The notes beneath the pieces are model-generated. The model did not search any database and was not told the DNA's origin. It saw only the letters and a list, made by a program, of their open reading frames with translations. A stretch of DNA of 64,000 nt. It comes from Flagellimonas sediminis. GTDB taxonomy: Bacteria; Bacteroidota; Bacteroidia; Flavobacteriales; Flavobacteriaceae. Every line of letters starts with the position of its first letter. Position 1 is the first letter of the stretch. The translations under genes were made by a program, and so were the position numbers. The stretch is taken from contig NZ_JAAAMI010000007.1 of the NCBI RefSeq assembly GCF_010500845.1, positions 146,234 through 210,233 of the forward strand. Direction: 5' to 3'. Of the stretch, positions 8,750-17,745 are shown piece after piece.

Positions 8750-11692
8750 TTATAGGGTGTCACAATCGAATAGTTCTTTTTTGCTTTGGACCGGAGTTTT
8801 GGTCTTACCGCCTTTTTTCTTCTCGTTGAGCATCATTCCAATGAGTCGGTTTCTTTCCTTTTTCACGGTTTCGCGCATCATTTTGTCTTTTTCCAAATCA
8901 AAATAAACGGCTCCTTCAATGATTGTTTTCTCCGCCTTGGCGTAGACGGATAGCGGATGGTCTGTCCAAAGGACAATATCGGCGTCCTTACCTTCAGCAA
9001 TACTGCCCACTCGGTCATCCAAGTGCAATAATTTAGCCGGGTTGAGTGTTACCATCTTCCAAGCTTCAATTTCCGAAACGCCTCCGTATTTTACCGTTTT
9101 ACCGGCCTCTTGGTTCAATCGTCTTGACATTTCGGCATCATCGCTGTTGATGGCCACGGTTACTCCTTGGCTCGCCATGATGGCCGCGTTATACGGAATG
9201 GCATCGTTCACCTCATATTTGTAGGCCCACCAGTCGCTAAAAGTTGAACCTCCCACACCATGCTCGGCCATTTTGTCGGCCAATTTGTACCCTTCCAAAA
9301 TGTGGGTGAAGGTATTTACCCGAAAATCAAATTTTTCGGCAACCTTCATCATCATGTTGATTTCGCTCTGTACATAGGAGTGACAACTGATAAACCGTTC
9401 GCCGTTCAGGATTTCGGCCAAGGTTTCCATTTCCTCATCGTAACGGTAAGGTTGTCCGCTCTTTTTCTTGGTATCGTATTCCTTGGCTCTCTGGAAATAA
9501 TCGGTATACACCTGTTCCACACCCATCCTGGTCTGAGGAAAACGGGAAAAACTGCCCCAGTTGGATTGCTTTACGTTTTCACCCAAGGCAAACTTGATGA
9601 ATTTGGGGGAGTTCGGGAAGATAAGTCCATCGGCGTTTTCACCCCATTTCAATCTTAATATGGCAGAACGGCCACCTATAGGATTGGCGGAACCGTGCAA
9701 CAATTGAATTGTGGTAACACCTCCTGCAAGATCGCGATAAATTCCCATGTCCTTTGGGTCTATAACATCCTTCATACGGACCTCTGCTGAGGAATTGTGT
9801 CCTCCTTCATTGATGGCCAAGGCGGCAATGTGGGAGTGCTCATCGATGATTCCGGCTGTCAAATGCTTACCCGCTGCATCGATTACCGTTGCGCCACTGG
9901 CTTTAAGGTCTTTGCCCACTTTGGCAATTTTACCATTTTTGACCAATACATCGGTATTTTCCAAAATGCTGTCACCAGTCCAAACGGTTGCATTTTTGAA
10001 AAGCATGGTTTCCTGCTTCGGTTTGGAGGCATAGCCATATCCTACATTGGGAAAGGTGAGTGCCACCAATTCTGGTTTTTCGGCTTCCTCTGGAGTGGAT
10101 TTTTCCTCAAAGGCCTTGGTTTTGGTCAAGGTTGCTGTGGTTTCATCGCCGTTGGGAAGCACCACTTTACCCTTGATGGTTTCCGAACCTGGCATCACAT
10201 GGGCCACCATTCGGTAGGATCCCACACCATCTTCTGAGAAGGCAAGGTTCAACCAATCGGCATCATAAGTGAATTTGGATTCCAAGGTTTCTTCCCCTTT
10301 TTTAATGTCCGCTTTGGGCTTGTCCACCGAACCGCTCAAGGAAACAGCGAAAGTATTGGCGCCAACGGAAAGATTGTAATCCCCACGGATATCCACAATG
10401 TCCATGGATTGGATAATGTTCTTACTTCCCTGCACCCAGTTTTCATATAGGATGGTGTTCTTGTCAAAGATTTCACCGGAGGTGATCAAGAAATTGGCCT
10501 GACTTCCCACTTGTAGTGATCCGATCTGTCCTGATTTGCCCAAAATTCCAGCCGGAATGGTGGTCAGTGCTTCAAGGGCTGTGGTTTTGGACAAGCCATA
10601 TTCAATGGCCTTCATCAATTTATCCTTTAGGTCTGAAGGAGATTTTAAACCGTGTAGGGTAATAGTGAACTCCACACCGTTATCGTCCAAAACCTTTGGG
10701 TTGGATGGAGCCAAGTTCCAATGTCTCATATCGCTTAATGAAATGTATTGTGCCTGATATGGGTTGGAAACGTCAAACGCATCTGGAAAATTAAGAGGTA
10801 AGATCAATTTGGCGTTGGTAGCTTTGATATCTTCAATGCGCTCATATTCATCTCCTCCTGCCAAGATTACATATTGAATCCCAAACAGGTCACCGATCTT
10901 GTCGGCGCGCAATACATTGCCATTATCGCCGGCATCAAAGATCTGGACCAATCCTTTGTTGGCAATCAAGGCTTCCAAGGAACGGTCCTTGGTATCCACA
11001 TTGCCCTTGCTGTACCAATCCATATCATAATACAATTGGCGCATCAAGGCCATTGCTCCCATCAATGAACTTGGATAGGATTGTCTCTTGGCAACACTTT
11101 TGGTAAATGAAAAATACTGGGCCGATTTGTCGGAAAGGATGCGTTGTGCTTCACTTCCGCCATCGTTTAGGGCCACTAGTAATCCTGTACCACGGGCAAT
11201 ACCATCTTCAATATGGGCATTTACGGTCCCGAAACCAGCTTTTCTAAGTTCTCCGGCCTTTTTGGAGTCGTATTTAAAACTGTTGATGGCATTGTTTTCG
11301 GGCATGATATGATCGTTCCAATAAAAGCCCTCTCTTTCCGGCTCATATTGCCCTGAACGGCCACCACCACTGTCGCGATCAGGTTTTTTTACTCCAAAAT
11401 CGGAGAAGATGTCCACAAAAGATGGGTAAATGGATTTTCCTTCCAAATCCTCAACAACGGCATTTTTTGGGATGCTTACAGATTTTCCAACCTGTACCAC
11501 TTTACCGTTTTGGATCAGCAACGTACCTTTTTCAATTACCTGAGTAGGGGTAATGTAGATCTTGGCATTGGTAAATGCCGTGTAATTGTTGTTTTTCTTT
11601 GCCTTTACACCATCATTTATGGGAAAATAGTCTTGTGCGAACAAAGAAACACTGCCCAAGAAGAAAGACAGCGCCAAGAGTTTAAATTTCAT
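8750..11692 (-). CDS. Tandem amidohydrolase (imidazolonepropionase-like), secreted
   Basis: A 980-aa protein with a Sec signal (MKFKLLALSFFLGSVSLFAQ) and two amidohydrolase units in one chain. The N-terminal unit (about 30-420) has the urease-like beta-sandwich and a barrel but lacks HxH (it reads YPSFVDIFSDFG). The C-terminal unit (about 560-950) keeps the metal site: IIDEHSHI, later FISCHSYVQ, FTHILEGYKL and INSDDAE. It also carries the usual closing VTLNPAKLLHLDDRVGSIAEGKDADIVLW. Substrate is unknown; relatives include imidazolonepropionases and prolidase/cyclic dipeptidase-like enzymes. Expected to be periplasmic. The downstream gene encodes a third, degenerate amidohydrolase. Confidence 0.93.
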   Translation of the reverse strand: MKFKLLALSFFLGSVSLFAQDYFPINDGVKAKKNNNYTAFTNAKIYITPTQVIEKGTLLIQNGKVVQVGKSVSIPKNAVVEDLEGKSIYPSFVDIFSDFGVKKPDRDSGGGRSGQYEPEREGFYWNDHIMPENNAINSFKYDSKKAGELRKAGFGTVNAHIEDGIARGTGLLVALNDGGSEAQRILSDKSAQYFSFTKSVAKRQSYPSSLMGAMALMRQLYYDMDWYSKGNVDTKDRSLEALIANKGLVQIFDAGDNGNVLRADKIGDLFGIQYVILAGGDEYERIEDIKATNAKLILPLNFPDAFDVSNPYQAQYISLSDMRHWNLAPSNPKVLDDNGVEFTITLHGLKSPSDLKDKLMKAIEYGLSKTTALEALTTIPAGILGKSGQIGSLQVGSQANFLITSGEIFDKNTILYENWVQGSKNIIQSMDIVDIRGDYNLSVGANTFAVSLSGSVDKPKADIKKGEETLESKFTYDADWLNLAFSEDGVGSYRMVAHVMPGSETIKGKVVLPNGDETTATLTKTKAFEEKSTPEEAEKPELVALTFPNVGYGYASKPKQETMLFKNATVWTGDSILENTDVLVKNGKIAKVGKDLKASGATVIDAAGKHLTAGIIDEHSHIAALAINEGGHNSSAEVRMKDVIDPKDMGIYRDLAGGVTTIQLLHGSANPIGGRSAILRLKWGENADGLIFPNSPKFIKFALGENVKQSNWGSFSRFPQTRMGVEQVYTDYFQRAKEYDTKKKSGQPYRYDEEMETLAEILNGERFISCHSYVQSEINMMMKVAEKFDFRVNTFTHILEGYKLADKMAEHGVGGSTFSDWWAYKYEVNDAIPYNAAIMASQGVTVAINSDDAEMSRRLNQEAGKTVKYGGVSEIEAWKMVTLNPAKLLHLDDRVGSIAEGKDADIVLWTDHPLSVYAKAEKTIIEGAVYFDLEKDKMMRETVKKERNRLIGMMLNEKKKGGKTKTPVQSKKELFDCDTL

Positions 11693-11751
11693 AAGGTTAA
11701 TATTGAATTAGTAGGCTTAAATATAACCTAAGTGTATGTACCCCACAAGTT

Positions 11752-12825
11752 TCAAAATTTGGAGGAGGGGCTATTTTCGTAGTTGATCATAAGCCCAACG
11801 ACCCCGTTGTAACTTTTGATGCCTTCCTTTTGGTTGTTCACCTTTAAAAAAGTGTTGAATACGGATTTGAACATGGGTTCCAATGGATTCTCATATTTTT
11901 TCCAAAAATCGTTCAATTCCTTAAAATTTTCCTTCACACCAGGATTTAGGGTGGCCAAAATCCTTTTGTACTGGGTTTCATCCTTGTAAAACAGATCCGA
12001 TAGACAATACCCCAAGGCATGATGGTAGGATGCATATTTGAAATAAACATCGTCACTGTTCGAGGTGACCAAATAACCAATAAAATTGGTGGCGTCCTCT
12101 GCGGAATAACCCAACTGGTGGCCCACTTCATGACCGCTGACCATGGGCAATCGGAAGGCAGGGGTAATTCCATTTACCTGTGCCTCGTTGGTAAAGGGAT
12201 TGAGGTAACCGCCATAGCCCATAATGGTCAGTGGCAGGCTATAGATGGATGATTTTAAACTCGGGTTGGTATATTCGAATTCCGGAAATTGTTTTTGTAG
12301 CAGAGCGTAGGCATCCTCGGTTTTTTGAAAGATTTCCCTTTTGGGGTAGGGAATGTGTACCGGGGCTAGGCTGTCCTGGGTTATTTGCTGTTGATAATCA
12401 TTTGTTTTTTGGGCCACAGTTTGGGTAAACCGAACCAGTTCGTCCAATGTATATTGCCGATCAATGTTCAGTTTCCAAGTAATGGGTTGGCGGTAATAGT
12501 TCATGCCCCAGAGCAAGTGGAATGCAAAATAGGCGATGGAGAGCACCACGACCACATCTTTTACAAAGTTGAGGGGTTTTACCTTGATTCGCTTCCATTG
12601 TTTGTAGAGATATCTGCCTGCTAACAAGAACAGTGCGGTATACAATACGTCTCCAAAGGAGAAAGGAAGCCAACCGAACAACATCCTCAAAAAACGGGAG
12701 ATGTAAACGTAGATGCCGTTACTGTAATATTCCTCCACCCAATCAGGATACCTAGCCAACAAACCCACCAAAAAAATCTGGATCGGAAAAAGGATGACTA
12801 GAATCGTTTTGGTCTTTTGTCCCAT
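11752..12825 (-). CDS. DUF3810 family membrane protein with zincin-like motif
   Basis: A 357-aa protein with two or three N-terminal membrane segments (ILVILFPIQIFLVGLL; VLYTALFLLAGRYLY; VVVVLSIAYFAFHLLW) and a periplasmic domain containing VSGHEVGHQLGYS, a classic HExxH zinc-metalloprotease motif, followed by EDATNFIGYL. This is the flavobacterial DUF3810 family, whose substrate is not established. The start MGQKTKTI at 12825 was chosen because in-frame starts further upstream fall within the terminator of the preceding gene. It lies 87 nt downstream of the cyclophilin-FKBP gene. Confidence 0.88.
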   Translation of the reverse strand: MGQKTKTILVILFPIQIFLVGLLARYPDWVEEYYSNGIYVYISRFLRMLFGWLPFSFGDVLYTALFLLAGRYLYKQWKRIKVKPLNFVKDVVVVLSIAYFAFHLLWGMNYYRQPITWKLNIDRQYTLDELVRFTQTVAQKTNDYQQQITQDSLAPVHIPYPKREIFQKTEDAYALLQKQFPEFEYTNPSLKSSIYSLPLTIMGYGGYLNPFTNEAQVNGITPAFRLPMVSGHEVGHQLGYSAEDATNFIGYLVTSNSDDVYFKYASYHHALGYCLSDLFYKDETQYKRILATLNPGVKENFKELNDFWKKYENPLEPMFKSVFNTFLKVNNQKEGIKSYNGVVGLMINYENSPSSKF

Positions 12826-12868
12826 CAATACAAATGAATGCTTTGCAAAAAATGTTGGCATAAAAAAA

Positions 12869-12890
12869 AGCCGCACGGAAAAGTACGGCT
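12869..12890 (-). terminator. Terminator of the cyclophilin-FKBP gene
   Basis: The stem AGCCG-c-AC pairs with GT-a-CGGCT with one mismatch and a 6-nt loop, flanked by A and T runs on both sides. Reading leftward the stem is followed by eight Ts. It lies 23 nt after the stop codon of the PPIase gene. Confidence 0.8.
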
Positions 12891-12912
12891 TTTTTGTTTT
12901 TTATGTGGATGT

Positions 12913-14019
12913 CTATTCTTCTATTCCCACTACTTCCAAATCGAATACCAGAGTGGATCCTCCTGGAATGGGTCCGTAATCGTAATCGCCATAACCCAAG
13001 TGAGGAGGAATGAACACACGAAGTTTGTCTCCTACCTTCATGGTCAACAACGCTTCCCTGAAACCAGCTGCCAATTGGGCGTCAGGGCTATATTTCATTG
13101 GGAATGGGGCATAACCGCCTTGATCCCTTCTTCCGGCGTTGAATTGGTTGAATTGTAATGCGATTTCTCCTATGTTGCTATCGAACAAGTCCCCGTTCAT
13201 CAACCAACCGGCATAGTTTACCAATGCCATTTGACCAATTTCTGGTTGAACCCCATCACCTTCTTTCAACTTCAAAATCTTAAGACCGGAAGGCATTTCT
13301 TGTGCGGTAGCCATCTGCTCGGTGAATTCTGCAGCCAAGTCCGACTTCATTTTAATGAATGCCGCAGAAGCTACTTTTTCTTCTTCAAAGTAATCTGCCA
13401 AGATCTTTAGGGCGTCAAAGTTTTTGGCCTCCTTGCCGTTACGTACGATTTCTACGTGGTTCATGACAACATTTGTCATTGGTTTGTCACCAGGCCCTGT
13501 TTTGGTATTGGCAATGGAATCCACTACGTCCAACCCTTGTACCACTTCCCCAAAAACGGTGTGTTTGCCATCCAACCAAGGTGTTTCTTTGTGCGTAATG
13601 AAGAATTGGCTACTGTTGGTTTTTGGGCCACGGTTGGCCATAGAGATCATTCCTTTTTTGGAGTGACGGAGGGAATCGTTGATCTCATCTTTGAAGGTGT
13701 AACCGATGTTACCACTTCCAGTTCCGGTTGGATCACCACCTTGGATCATAAAATCTTTGATCACGCGATGGAAAATAACCCCATCATAGAATTTTTTGTT
13801 CTTGAACTCATCATTTACATAAGGGTTGTTGCCCTCGGCCAGCGAGACAAAATTGGCCACGGTAACGGGAGTCTTTTGATATTCCAATTTAATGATGATA
13901 TCACCTTGGGTGGTTTGGATATCGGCAAAAATACCGTCGCCCAATTCAGCATACTTGCTGGTTTTGCAGCCAAAGAAAACCGTGGAGATCAAGGTTAGGA
14001 TATAAAGGGATTTTTTCAT
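12913..14019 (-). CDS. Peptidyl-prolyl isomerase: cyclophilin-FKBP fusion lipoprotein
   Basis: A 368-aa lipoprotein (MKKSLYILTLISTVFFGC, Cys18) with two unrelated proline isomerases in one chain. Residues about 28-200 are a cyclophilin (FADIQTTQGDIIIKLEY; FHRVIKDFMIQGGDPTGTG; SQFFITHKETPWLDGKHTVFG). Residues about 265-368 are an FKBP domain (GQMALVNYAGWLMNGDLFDSN; VGDKLRVFIPPHLGYGD; PGGSTLVFDLEVV). It should help fold exported proteins in the periplasm. It lies 13 nt downstream of gldI, another FKBP-type lipoprotein, in the nrnA-gldI-PPIase transcript, so a link to gliding or secretion folding is plausible. A good terminator follows it. Confidence 0.95.
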   Translation of the reverse strand: MKKSLYILTLISTVFFGCKTSKYAELGDGIFADIQTTQGDIIIKLEYQKTPVTVANFVSLAEGNNPYVNDEFKNKKFYDGVIFHRVIKDFMIQGGDPTGTGSGNIGYTFKDEINDSLRHSKKGMISMANRGPKTNSSQFFITHKETPWLDGKHTVFGEVVQGLDVVDSIANTKTGPGDKPMTNVVMNHVEIVRNGKEAKNFDALKILADYFEEEKVASAAFIKMKSDLAAEFTEQMATAQEMPSGLKILKLKEGDGVQPEIGQMALVNYAGWLMNGDLFDSNIGEIALQFNQFNAGRRDQGGYAPFPMKYSPDAQLAAGFREALLTMKVGDKLRVFIPPHLGYGDYDYGPIPGGSTLVFDLEVVGIEE

Positions 14020-14032
14020 TGCATTTTAAAAT

Positions 14033-14581
14033 TTAGTTTAAACTGTCTTTGTTTATGATGATGGTGTGTAATTCCACCGAAGATTTTACCGGGGTCCTAG
14101 GGCCAATGGCATTGTTGTCGCCTTGGTAACCATAGGCTTGTAACGACGGGAACATGAAGGTGGCTTTTTCACTTACTTTCAGTAATTTAACGGCATTCTG
14201 TAAGCCAGGGAACAATTGTTGTTTGTCCACCACATGTGAAATGGGGCCAATTGTCTCGGCCGTGTAGATGGTATCGTTGTTCAACGTCATTAAATTGTAG
14301 GAGAACAAGATTTGATCATTGGTTTTGGGAAGGTAAACGGCCGTATCGTTCTTGGTTTCAAAATAATACCAAAAACCGTTGGGGCTGGCCTCATACGCAT
14401 GCGCCGTGTCTTTTTTGATGATTTCTTGGATGGCAGCTTCCTCTTCGGCCAACAATTTTTTATTTCGCTCTATGGATTCTTTGTAAAAACTGCCCGTTTT
14501 TACCTCCACAGGTTTTCTGGGTTCCGGTCCACTGCAATTGATGCACAATAGGGCCAACAAAAAAACAAAAGCAATTCTCAT
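14033..14581 (-). CDS. gldI: Gliding motility-associated FKBP-type lipoprotein GldI
   Basis: A 182-aa lipoprotein (MRIAFVFLLALLCINC, Cys16) with a helical linker (ESIERNKKLLAEEEAAIQEIIKKD) and an FKBP-like domain: NDQILFSYNLMTLNNDTIY, LFPGLQNAVKLLKVSEKATFMFPSLQAYGYQGD, IGPRTPVKSSVELHTIII. In Flavobacterium johnsoniae GldI is needed for gliding, presumably by folding gliding or type IX secretion components in the periplasm. Its ATG overlaps the stop codon of nrnA by 4 nt (ATGA), so translation is probably coupled. The linkage to nrnA and to a second PPIase supports the assignment. Confidence 0.93.
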   Translation of the reverse strand: MRIAFVFLLALLCINCSGPEPRKPVEVKTGSFYKESIERNKKLLAEEEAAIQEIIKKDTAHAYEASPNGFWYYFETKNDTAVYLPKTNDQILFSYNLMTLNNDTIYTAETIGPISHVVDKQQLFPGLQNAVKLLKVSEKATFMFPSLQAYGYQGDNNAIGPRTPVKSSVELHTIIINKDSLN

Positions 14582-15594
14582 GGGTTCAATTCGCTTTTAT
14601 AGGTTTTAAGGATTTTATTGAAGCGCATCACCGTTTCTTCCATGCTCAATTCACTTCGGCCACCAGCGGCGTTGATATGTCCACCACCTTCAAAATGGTT
14701 GCGGGCAAAATCATTCACCGAAAAATCACCCGTGGAACGCAGCGATATTTTAATGATTCCTTCTTCCTTGTTTTCAATAAAGATCAACGCAAAAATAATC
14801 CCTTCCAAGGTAAGTCCATAGTTCACAAAACCTTCGGTATCGCCTTTTTTATAGTCGTAGGTATCCAGTTCTTCCTGGGTAAGGGTGATGTACGCCGTGC
14901 GGTATTCTTGCAGAATGACCATATTGCTCAACGCCACACCCAACAAATGTAACCTGGATGGGGAGTTGGTATCAAAAACCTGACGGTGTATCTCCATGTT
15001 TTCGGCACCCCGATCAATAAGCTCGGCCACCACGCGATGCGTTTTGCTAGAGGTGGATCGGTATTTGAAAGACCCCGTATCGGTCATAATGCCCGTGTAC
15101 AGATTGGTGGCGATATCCTTGGTAATGGTATCGGTTTCACCCAAAAATTGGATAAAATTATAGACCATTTCGCAGGTAGAGCTCATGGAAACATCAGAAT
15201 AGGTTACCACGGCATAATCGCTGGGTTGTTGATGGTGGTCGATCATAATAAAATCGGCTGTGGCCGCTTTCAGGGCAGTCTCCATTTGCCCCACACGGGA
15301 CAGGTCGTTAAAATCCAAGGTGAAGATAACCGTGGCTTCTTCCAGCAATCGGACGGCCTTCTGATTTTCCCTTTCAAAATTGATTACCGAGTCGTTTTCG
15401 GGCATCCATTTCAGGAATTTGGGATAATCGTTGGGAGCAATCACATGGGCAATTTGTCCCATTTCCTTTAGGAAACCATATAGTGCCAAACAAGAGCCCA
15501 TGGCATCTCCATCTGGGTTTTTATGGGGAATGATCGCAATTTTTTGAGGTTGGGAAAGTATCGACTTTACTGTAGTGATGTCCTCTGGATTCAT
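14578..15594 (-). CDS. nrnA: DHH/DHHA1 phosphoesterase, NrnA-type nanoRNase/pAp phosphatase
   Basis: A 338-aa cytoplasmic enzyme that degrades 2-5 nt RNAs and dephosphorylates 3'-phosphoadenosine 5'-phosphate. DHH motifs are in order: HKNPDGDAMGS (motif I), TLDFNDLSRVG (II), MIDHHQQPSDYA (III, the DHH signature) and GIMTDTGSF (IV). The DHHA1 domain ends with EGGGHINAAGG. The start MNPEDITT at 15594 was chosen over upstream in-frame codons because these fall in the AT-rich promoter region shared with the divergent phosphatase. It is the first gene of the nrnA-gldI-PPIase transcript. Confidence 0.94.
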   Translation of the reverse strand: MNPEDITTVKSILSQPQKIAIIPHKNPDGDAMGSCLALYGFLKEMGQIAHVIAPNDYPKFLKWMPENDSVINFERENQKAVRLLEEATVIFTLDFNDLSRVGQMETALKAATADFIMIDHHQQPSDYAVVTYSDVSMSSTCEMVYNFIQFLGETDTITKDIATNLYTGIMTDTGSFKYRSTSSKTHRVVAELIDRGAENMEIHRQVFDTNSPSRLHLLGVALSNMVILQEYRTAYITLTQEELDTYDYKKGDTEGFVNYGLTLEGIIFALIFIENKEEGIIKISLRSTGDFSVNDFARNHFEGGGHINAAGGRSELSMEETVMRFNKILKTYKSELNP

Positions 15595-15599
15595 GCGGC

Positions 15600-15607
15600 C
15601 AAATATA
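15600..15607 (-). promoter_or_regulatory. Possible -7 box very close to nrnA
   Basis: Read leftward this is TATATTTG, matching TAnnTTTG, but only 5 nt before the nrnA ATG. If used, the nrnA mRNA would be leaderless or nearly so. No spaced TTG is seen. The region is very AT-rich, so a chance match is possible. Confidence 0.3.
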
Positions 15608-15642
15608 CAATAATATAATATAGAGCTAACTTGCTTAATCCT

Positions 15643-15650
15643 TATTTTTG
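15643..15650 (+). promoter_or_regulatory. -7 box of the PhoD-like gene
   Basis: TATTTTTG matches TAnnTTTG and lies 18 nt before the ATG at 15669. No TTG at the usual 17-23 nt spacing is present upstream, so this is a partial promoter call. Confidence 0.45.
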
Positions 15651-15668
15651 AAGACCTAAATTCCAACC

Positions 15669-16703
15669 ATGAAACACTTTAGTGTATTGTTCCTTTTGGT
15701 GGCCCTGATCTTGGGGTGCAAGAAGAAGGAAGAAAAACCGCCCACAATCCAAGAAGAAGTTAAACCGGACTTTGTTGTGGTTTTTGGATCATGCAACATG
15801 CCTCAAGAGCCCAATCCTTTTTGGGACGATATTTTGGCAGAACACCCCGATATATGGATCTGGGGTGGGGATATCGTTTATGCAGATACGGAGGACATGG
15901 ATAGGTTACGCTCCATTTATGCCATGCAGGATACAGTTTCCGGCTATGCCAAATTAAAGGCCGAAGTGCCGATTATCGGTACCTGGGACGACCATGATTT
16001 TGGGATCAACGATGGTGGTGCCAGCTTTGCAGTGAAAAAGGAGAGTCAACAGGTTTTCCTTGATTTTATGGGAGTTCCTCAAGATAGTGAAAGAAGGACA
16101 CGTGAAGGCGTGTACGCTTCCCATGATTATGAAACTGAAGCCGGCAAATTGAAGGTCATAATTCTAGATACTCGTTATTTTAGAAGTGATTTGGTGAAGG
16201 ATGAAGATCCTAAAAGACGCTATAAACCAAATATAGACAGTAATGCCACGATTTTGGGTGATGCGCAATGGGTATGGTTGCAAAACGAACTTTCCAATTC
16301 CGATGCGGATTTTAACCTGATTATGTCCAGTATCCAATTTTTGTCTGGGGAACATGGCTTCGAATCTTGGGGCAACTTTCCAAAGGAAGTGGAAAAATTG
16401 GAAAATATGATCGTTGCGTCAGGGGCTAACGGCGTGATCATTTTGTCGGGGGACAGGCACATTTCGGAATTCTCAAAAAAAGACCTTCCGGGATTGGCTT
16501 ATCCCCTGATAGATTTTACCAGCAGTGGACTCACCCATTCCTATTTTAGTTTTAGCGGGGAGCCTAACCGATATAGGGTGGGAGAAGTGGTTTCGAATAA
16601 AAGCTATGGCATTATCAGCCTAAATTTTAAGAAAAAAGAGGCAGATATGAAGATGATGGGCGATAATGGCGCTGTGCTTCAGGAGTTAAAACAAACCTAT
16701 TAG
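15669..16703 (+). CDS. PhoD-like metallophosphatase lipoprotein
   Basis: A 344-aa lipoprotein ([17 protein letters not shown], Cys17, followed by KKKEEK). The calcineurin-like metal sites are visible in order: [43 protein letters not shown] and [12 protein letters not shown]. This is the alkaline phosphatase D family, which hydrolyses phosphomonoesters or diesters outside the cytoplasm. Substrate is not predictable; some relatives act on phospholipid or teichoic-type diesters. It is divergent from nrnA and followed by ndk with its own promoter. Confidence 0.92.
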   Translation: MKHFSVLFLLVALILGCKKKEEKPPTIQEEVKPDFVVVFGSCNMPQEPNPFWDDILAEHPDIWIWGGDIVYADTEDMDRLRSIYAMQDTVSGYAKLKAEVPIIGTWDDHDFGINDGGASFAVKKESQQVFLDFMGVPQDSERRTREGVYASHDYETEAGKLKVIILDTRYFRSDLVKDEDPKRRYKPNIDSNATILGDAQWVWLQNELSNSDADFNLIMSSIQFLSGEHGFESWGNFPKEVEKLENMIVASGANGVIILSGDRHISEFSKKDLPGLAYPLIDFTSSGLTHSYFSFSGEPNRYRVGEVVSNKSYGIISLNFKKKEADMKMMGDNGAVLQELKQTY

Positions 16704-16705
16704 GC

Positions 16706-16735
16706 TTGTCCGTTCTTCGAAAAACTGTACTTTTG
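16706..16735 (+). promoter_or_regulatory. Promoter of ndk (TTG-N19-TAnnTTTG)
   Basis: TTG at 16706-16708 and TACTTTTG at 16728-16735 are separated by 19 nt, a full match to the Bacteroidota sigma-A promoter (TTG, 17-23 nt, TAnnTTTG). The start codon of ndk is 18 nt downstream, giving a short leader of roughly 10-12 nt. It begins just 2 nt after the stop codon of the phosphatase gene. Confidence 0.8.
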
Positions 16736-16753
16736 CGCAAAATTTATAAAAAA

Positions 16754-17173
16754 ATGACGGGAAATAGAACGTTTACCATGATCAAGCCTGATGCCGTTGA
16801 AAATGGGTACATTGGTGCGATTTTGGAAAAAATAACGGCTGCTGGGTTCAAGATCGTGGCCATGAAGTACACACAATTGAGCAGAAGGGATGCCGGGGAA
16901 TTCTATGCCATCCACAAAGAGCGTCCATTCTTTGGTGAATTGGTCGATTTTATGACCAGAGGTCCCATTGTGGCCGCTATTTTGGAGAAGGACAATGCAG
17001 TGGATGATTTTCGTGCCTTGATCGGTGCTACCAACCCTGCTGATGCTGCCGAAGGTACCATCCGTAAGTTGTATGCTGCCAGTATCGGTGAAAATGCCAT
17101 CCATGGTTCCGATAGCGATGAGAATGCAGCCATAGAAGGTGCTTTCCACTTTTCTGGTAGGGAAATTTTCTAA
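16754..17173 (+). CDS. ndk: Nucleoside diphosphate kinase
   Basis: Ndk (139 aa, usual length about 140) moves the gamma phosphate from ATP to other NDPs through a phospho-histidine. Conserved blocks are [17 protein letters not shown], the nucleotide-binding [39 protein letters not shown] and the active-site [12 protein letters not shown] with His117. The start at 16754 is set by the family N-terminus and by the promoter immediately upstream; earlier in-frame codons lie inside that promoter. It is a single-gene transcript with its own terminator. Confidence 0.98.
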   Translation: MTGNRTFTMIKPDAVENGYIGAILEKITAAGFKIVAMKYTQLSRRDAGEFYAIHKERPFFGELVDFMTRGPIVAAILEKDNAVDDFRALIGATNPADAAEGTIRKLYAASIGENAIHGSDSDENAAIEGAFHFSGREIF

Positions 17174-17186
17174 GGATAGTAAAATA

Positions 17187-17726
17187 CTAAGAAGAAGCCG
17201 CTCCAAAAGAGTGGCTTTTTTTGTTTGAATATAATAGCAATTTCTCGTCACCACTTGGAGGTAAGATCAAGTTCTTCTTCATAAATCCGAGTTTGCCAAG
17301 CAATTGACGGGACCTCTTGTTTGTAGGCATTACGATAGCCATGACTTCATCAAAATTCAACGTTGATGTGGCATATTCCAGCAGCGCATGGCTGGCCTCG
17401 AACATTAGCCCCTCTCCTTCAAATTCGGGTAAAAGGGCAAATCCAATATCCGGGTTTTCAAGATAATCCCGTTTCAAAAAACCACAAAGACCCATAGGTG
17501 CCTTGGATTCTTTCAAGACTAATTTATAAAGTCCGAAACCATTGGTTTTATAGGAGTTTAAGAGACTATTTTGTATGTAATTTTTAGCATCATCCTCTGT
17601 TCTAACTCCTTTGTCTCCAATAAAATGAATCCATGAAGGACTATTGAGTAATTCCAAAATAAAGCTTGAATCGGCAAGTGCTACTTCTGAAACAATGAGC
17701 CGTTCCGTGGAAAGGATGACTTTCAT
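17187..17726 (-). CDS. GNAT-family (RimJ/RimL-type) acetyltransferase
   Basis: A 179-aa acetyltransferase of the RimJ/RimL branch, which acetylates N-termini or small molecules with acetyl-CoA. Typical features are the opening ILSTERLIVSEVALADSSFILELLNSP, the central MGLCGFLKRDYLENPDIGFALLPEFEGEGLMFEASHALLEYA (spanning the beta4-beta5 and CoA pyrophosphate-binding loop), and a C-terminal NKRSRQLLGKLGF, the usual N-x-x-S-x-x-x-x-x-K-x-G-F block. The start MKVILSTERL at 17726 fits the family. It is the last gene of the recF-lipocalin-dciA-GNAT run; its 3' end is encoded across the ndk terminator on the other strand. Confidence 0.88.
   Translation of the reverse strand: MKVILSTERLIVSEVALADSSFILELLNSPSWIHFIGDKGVRTEDDAKNYIQNSLLNSYKTNGFGLYKLVLKESKAPMGLCGFLKRDYLENPDIGFALLPEFEGEGLMFEASHALLEYATSTLNFDEVMAIVMPTNKRSRQLLGKLGFMKKNLILPPSGDEKLLLYSNKKSHSFGAASS
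17195..17217 (+). terminator. Terminator of ndk
   Basis: The stem AAGCC-g-CTC pairs with GAG-t-GGCTT over a 5-nt loop and is followed by seven Ts. It lies 21 nt after the ndk stop codon and inside the last codons of the convergent GNAT gene. Confidence 0.85.
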
Positions 17727-17745
17727 AAAAGGTGACTTGACAAAA

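Noticed and set aside
12826..12876. Longer N-terminus for the DUF3810 protein
   Set aside because: The upstream in-frame GTG lies inside the terminator of the previous gene, and the protein-like pattern begins at MGQKTKTI.
16706..16753. Upstream start for ndk
   Set aside because: These codons coincide with a full TTG-N19-TAnnTTTG promoter; the family start is at 16754.
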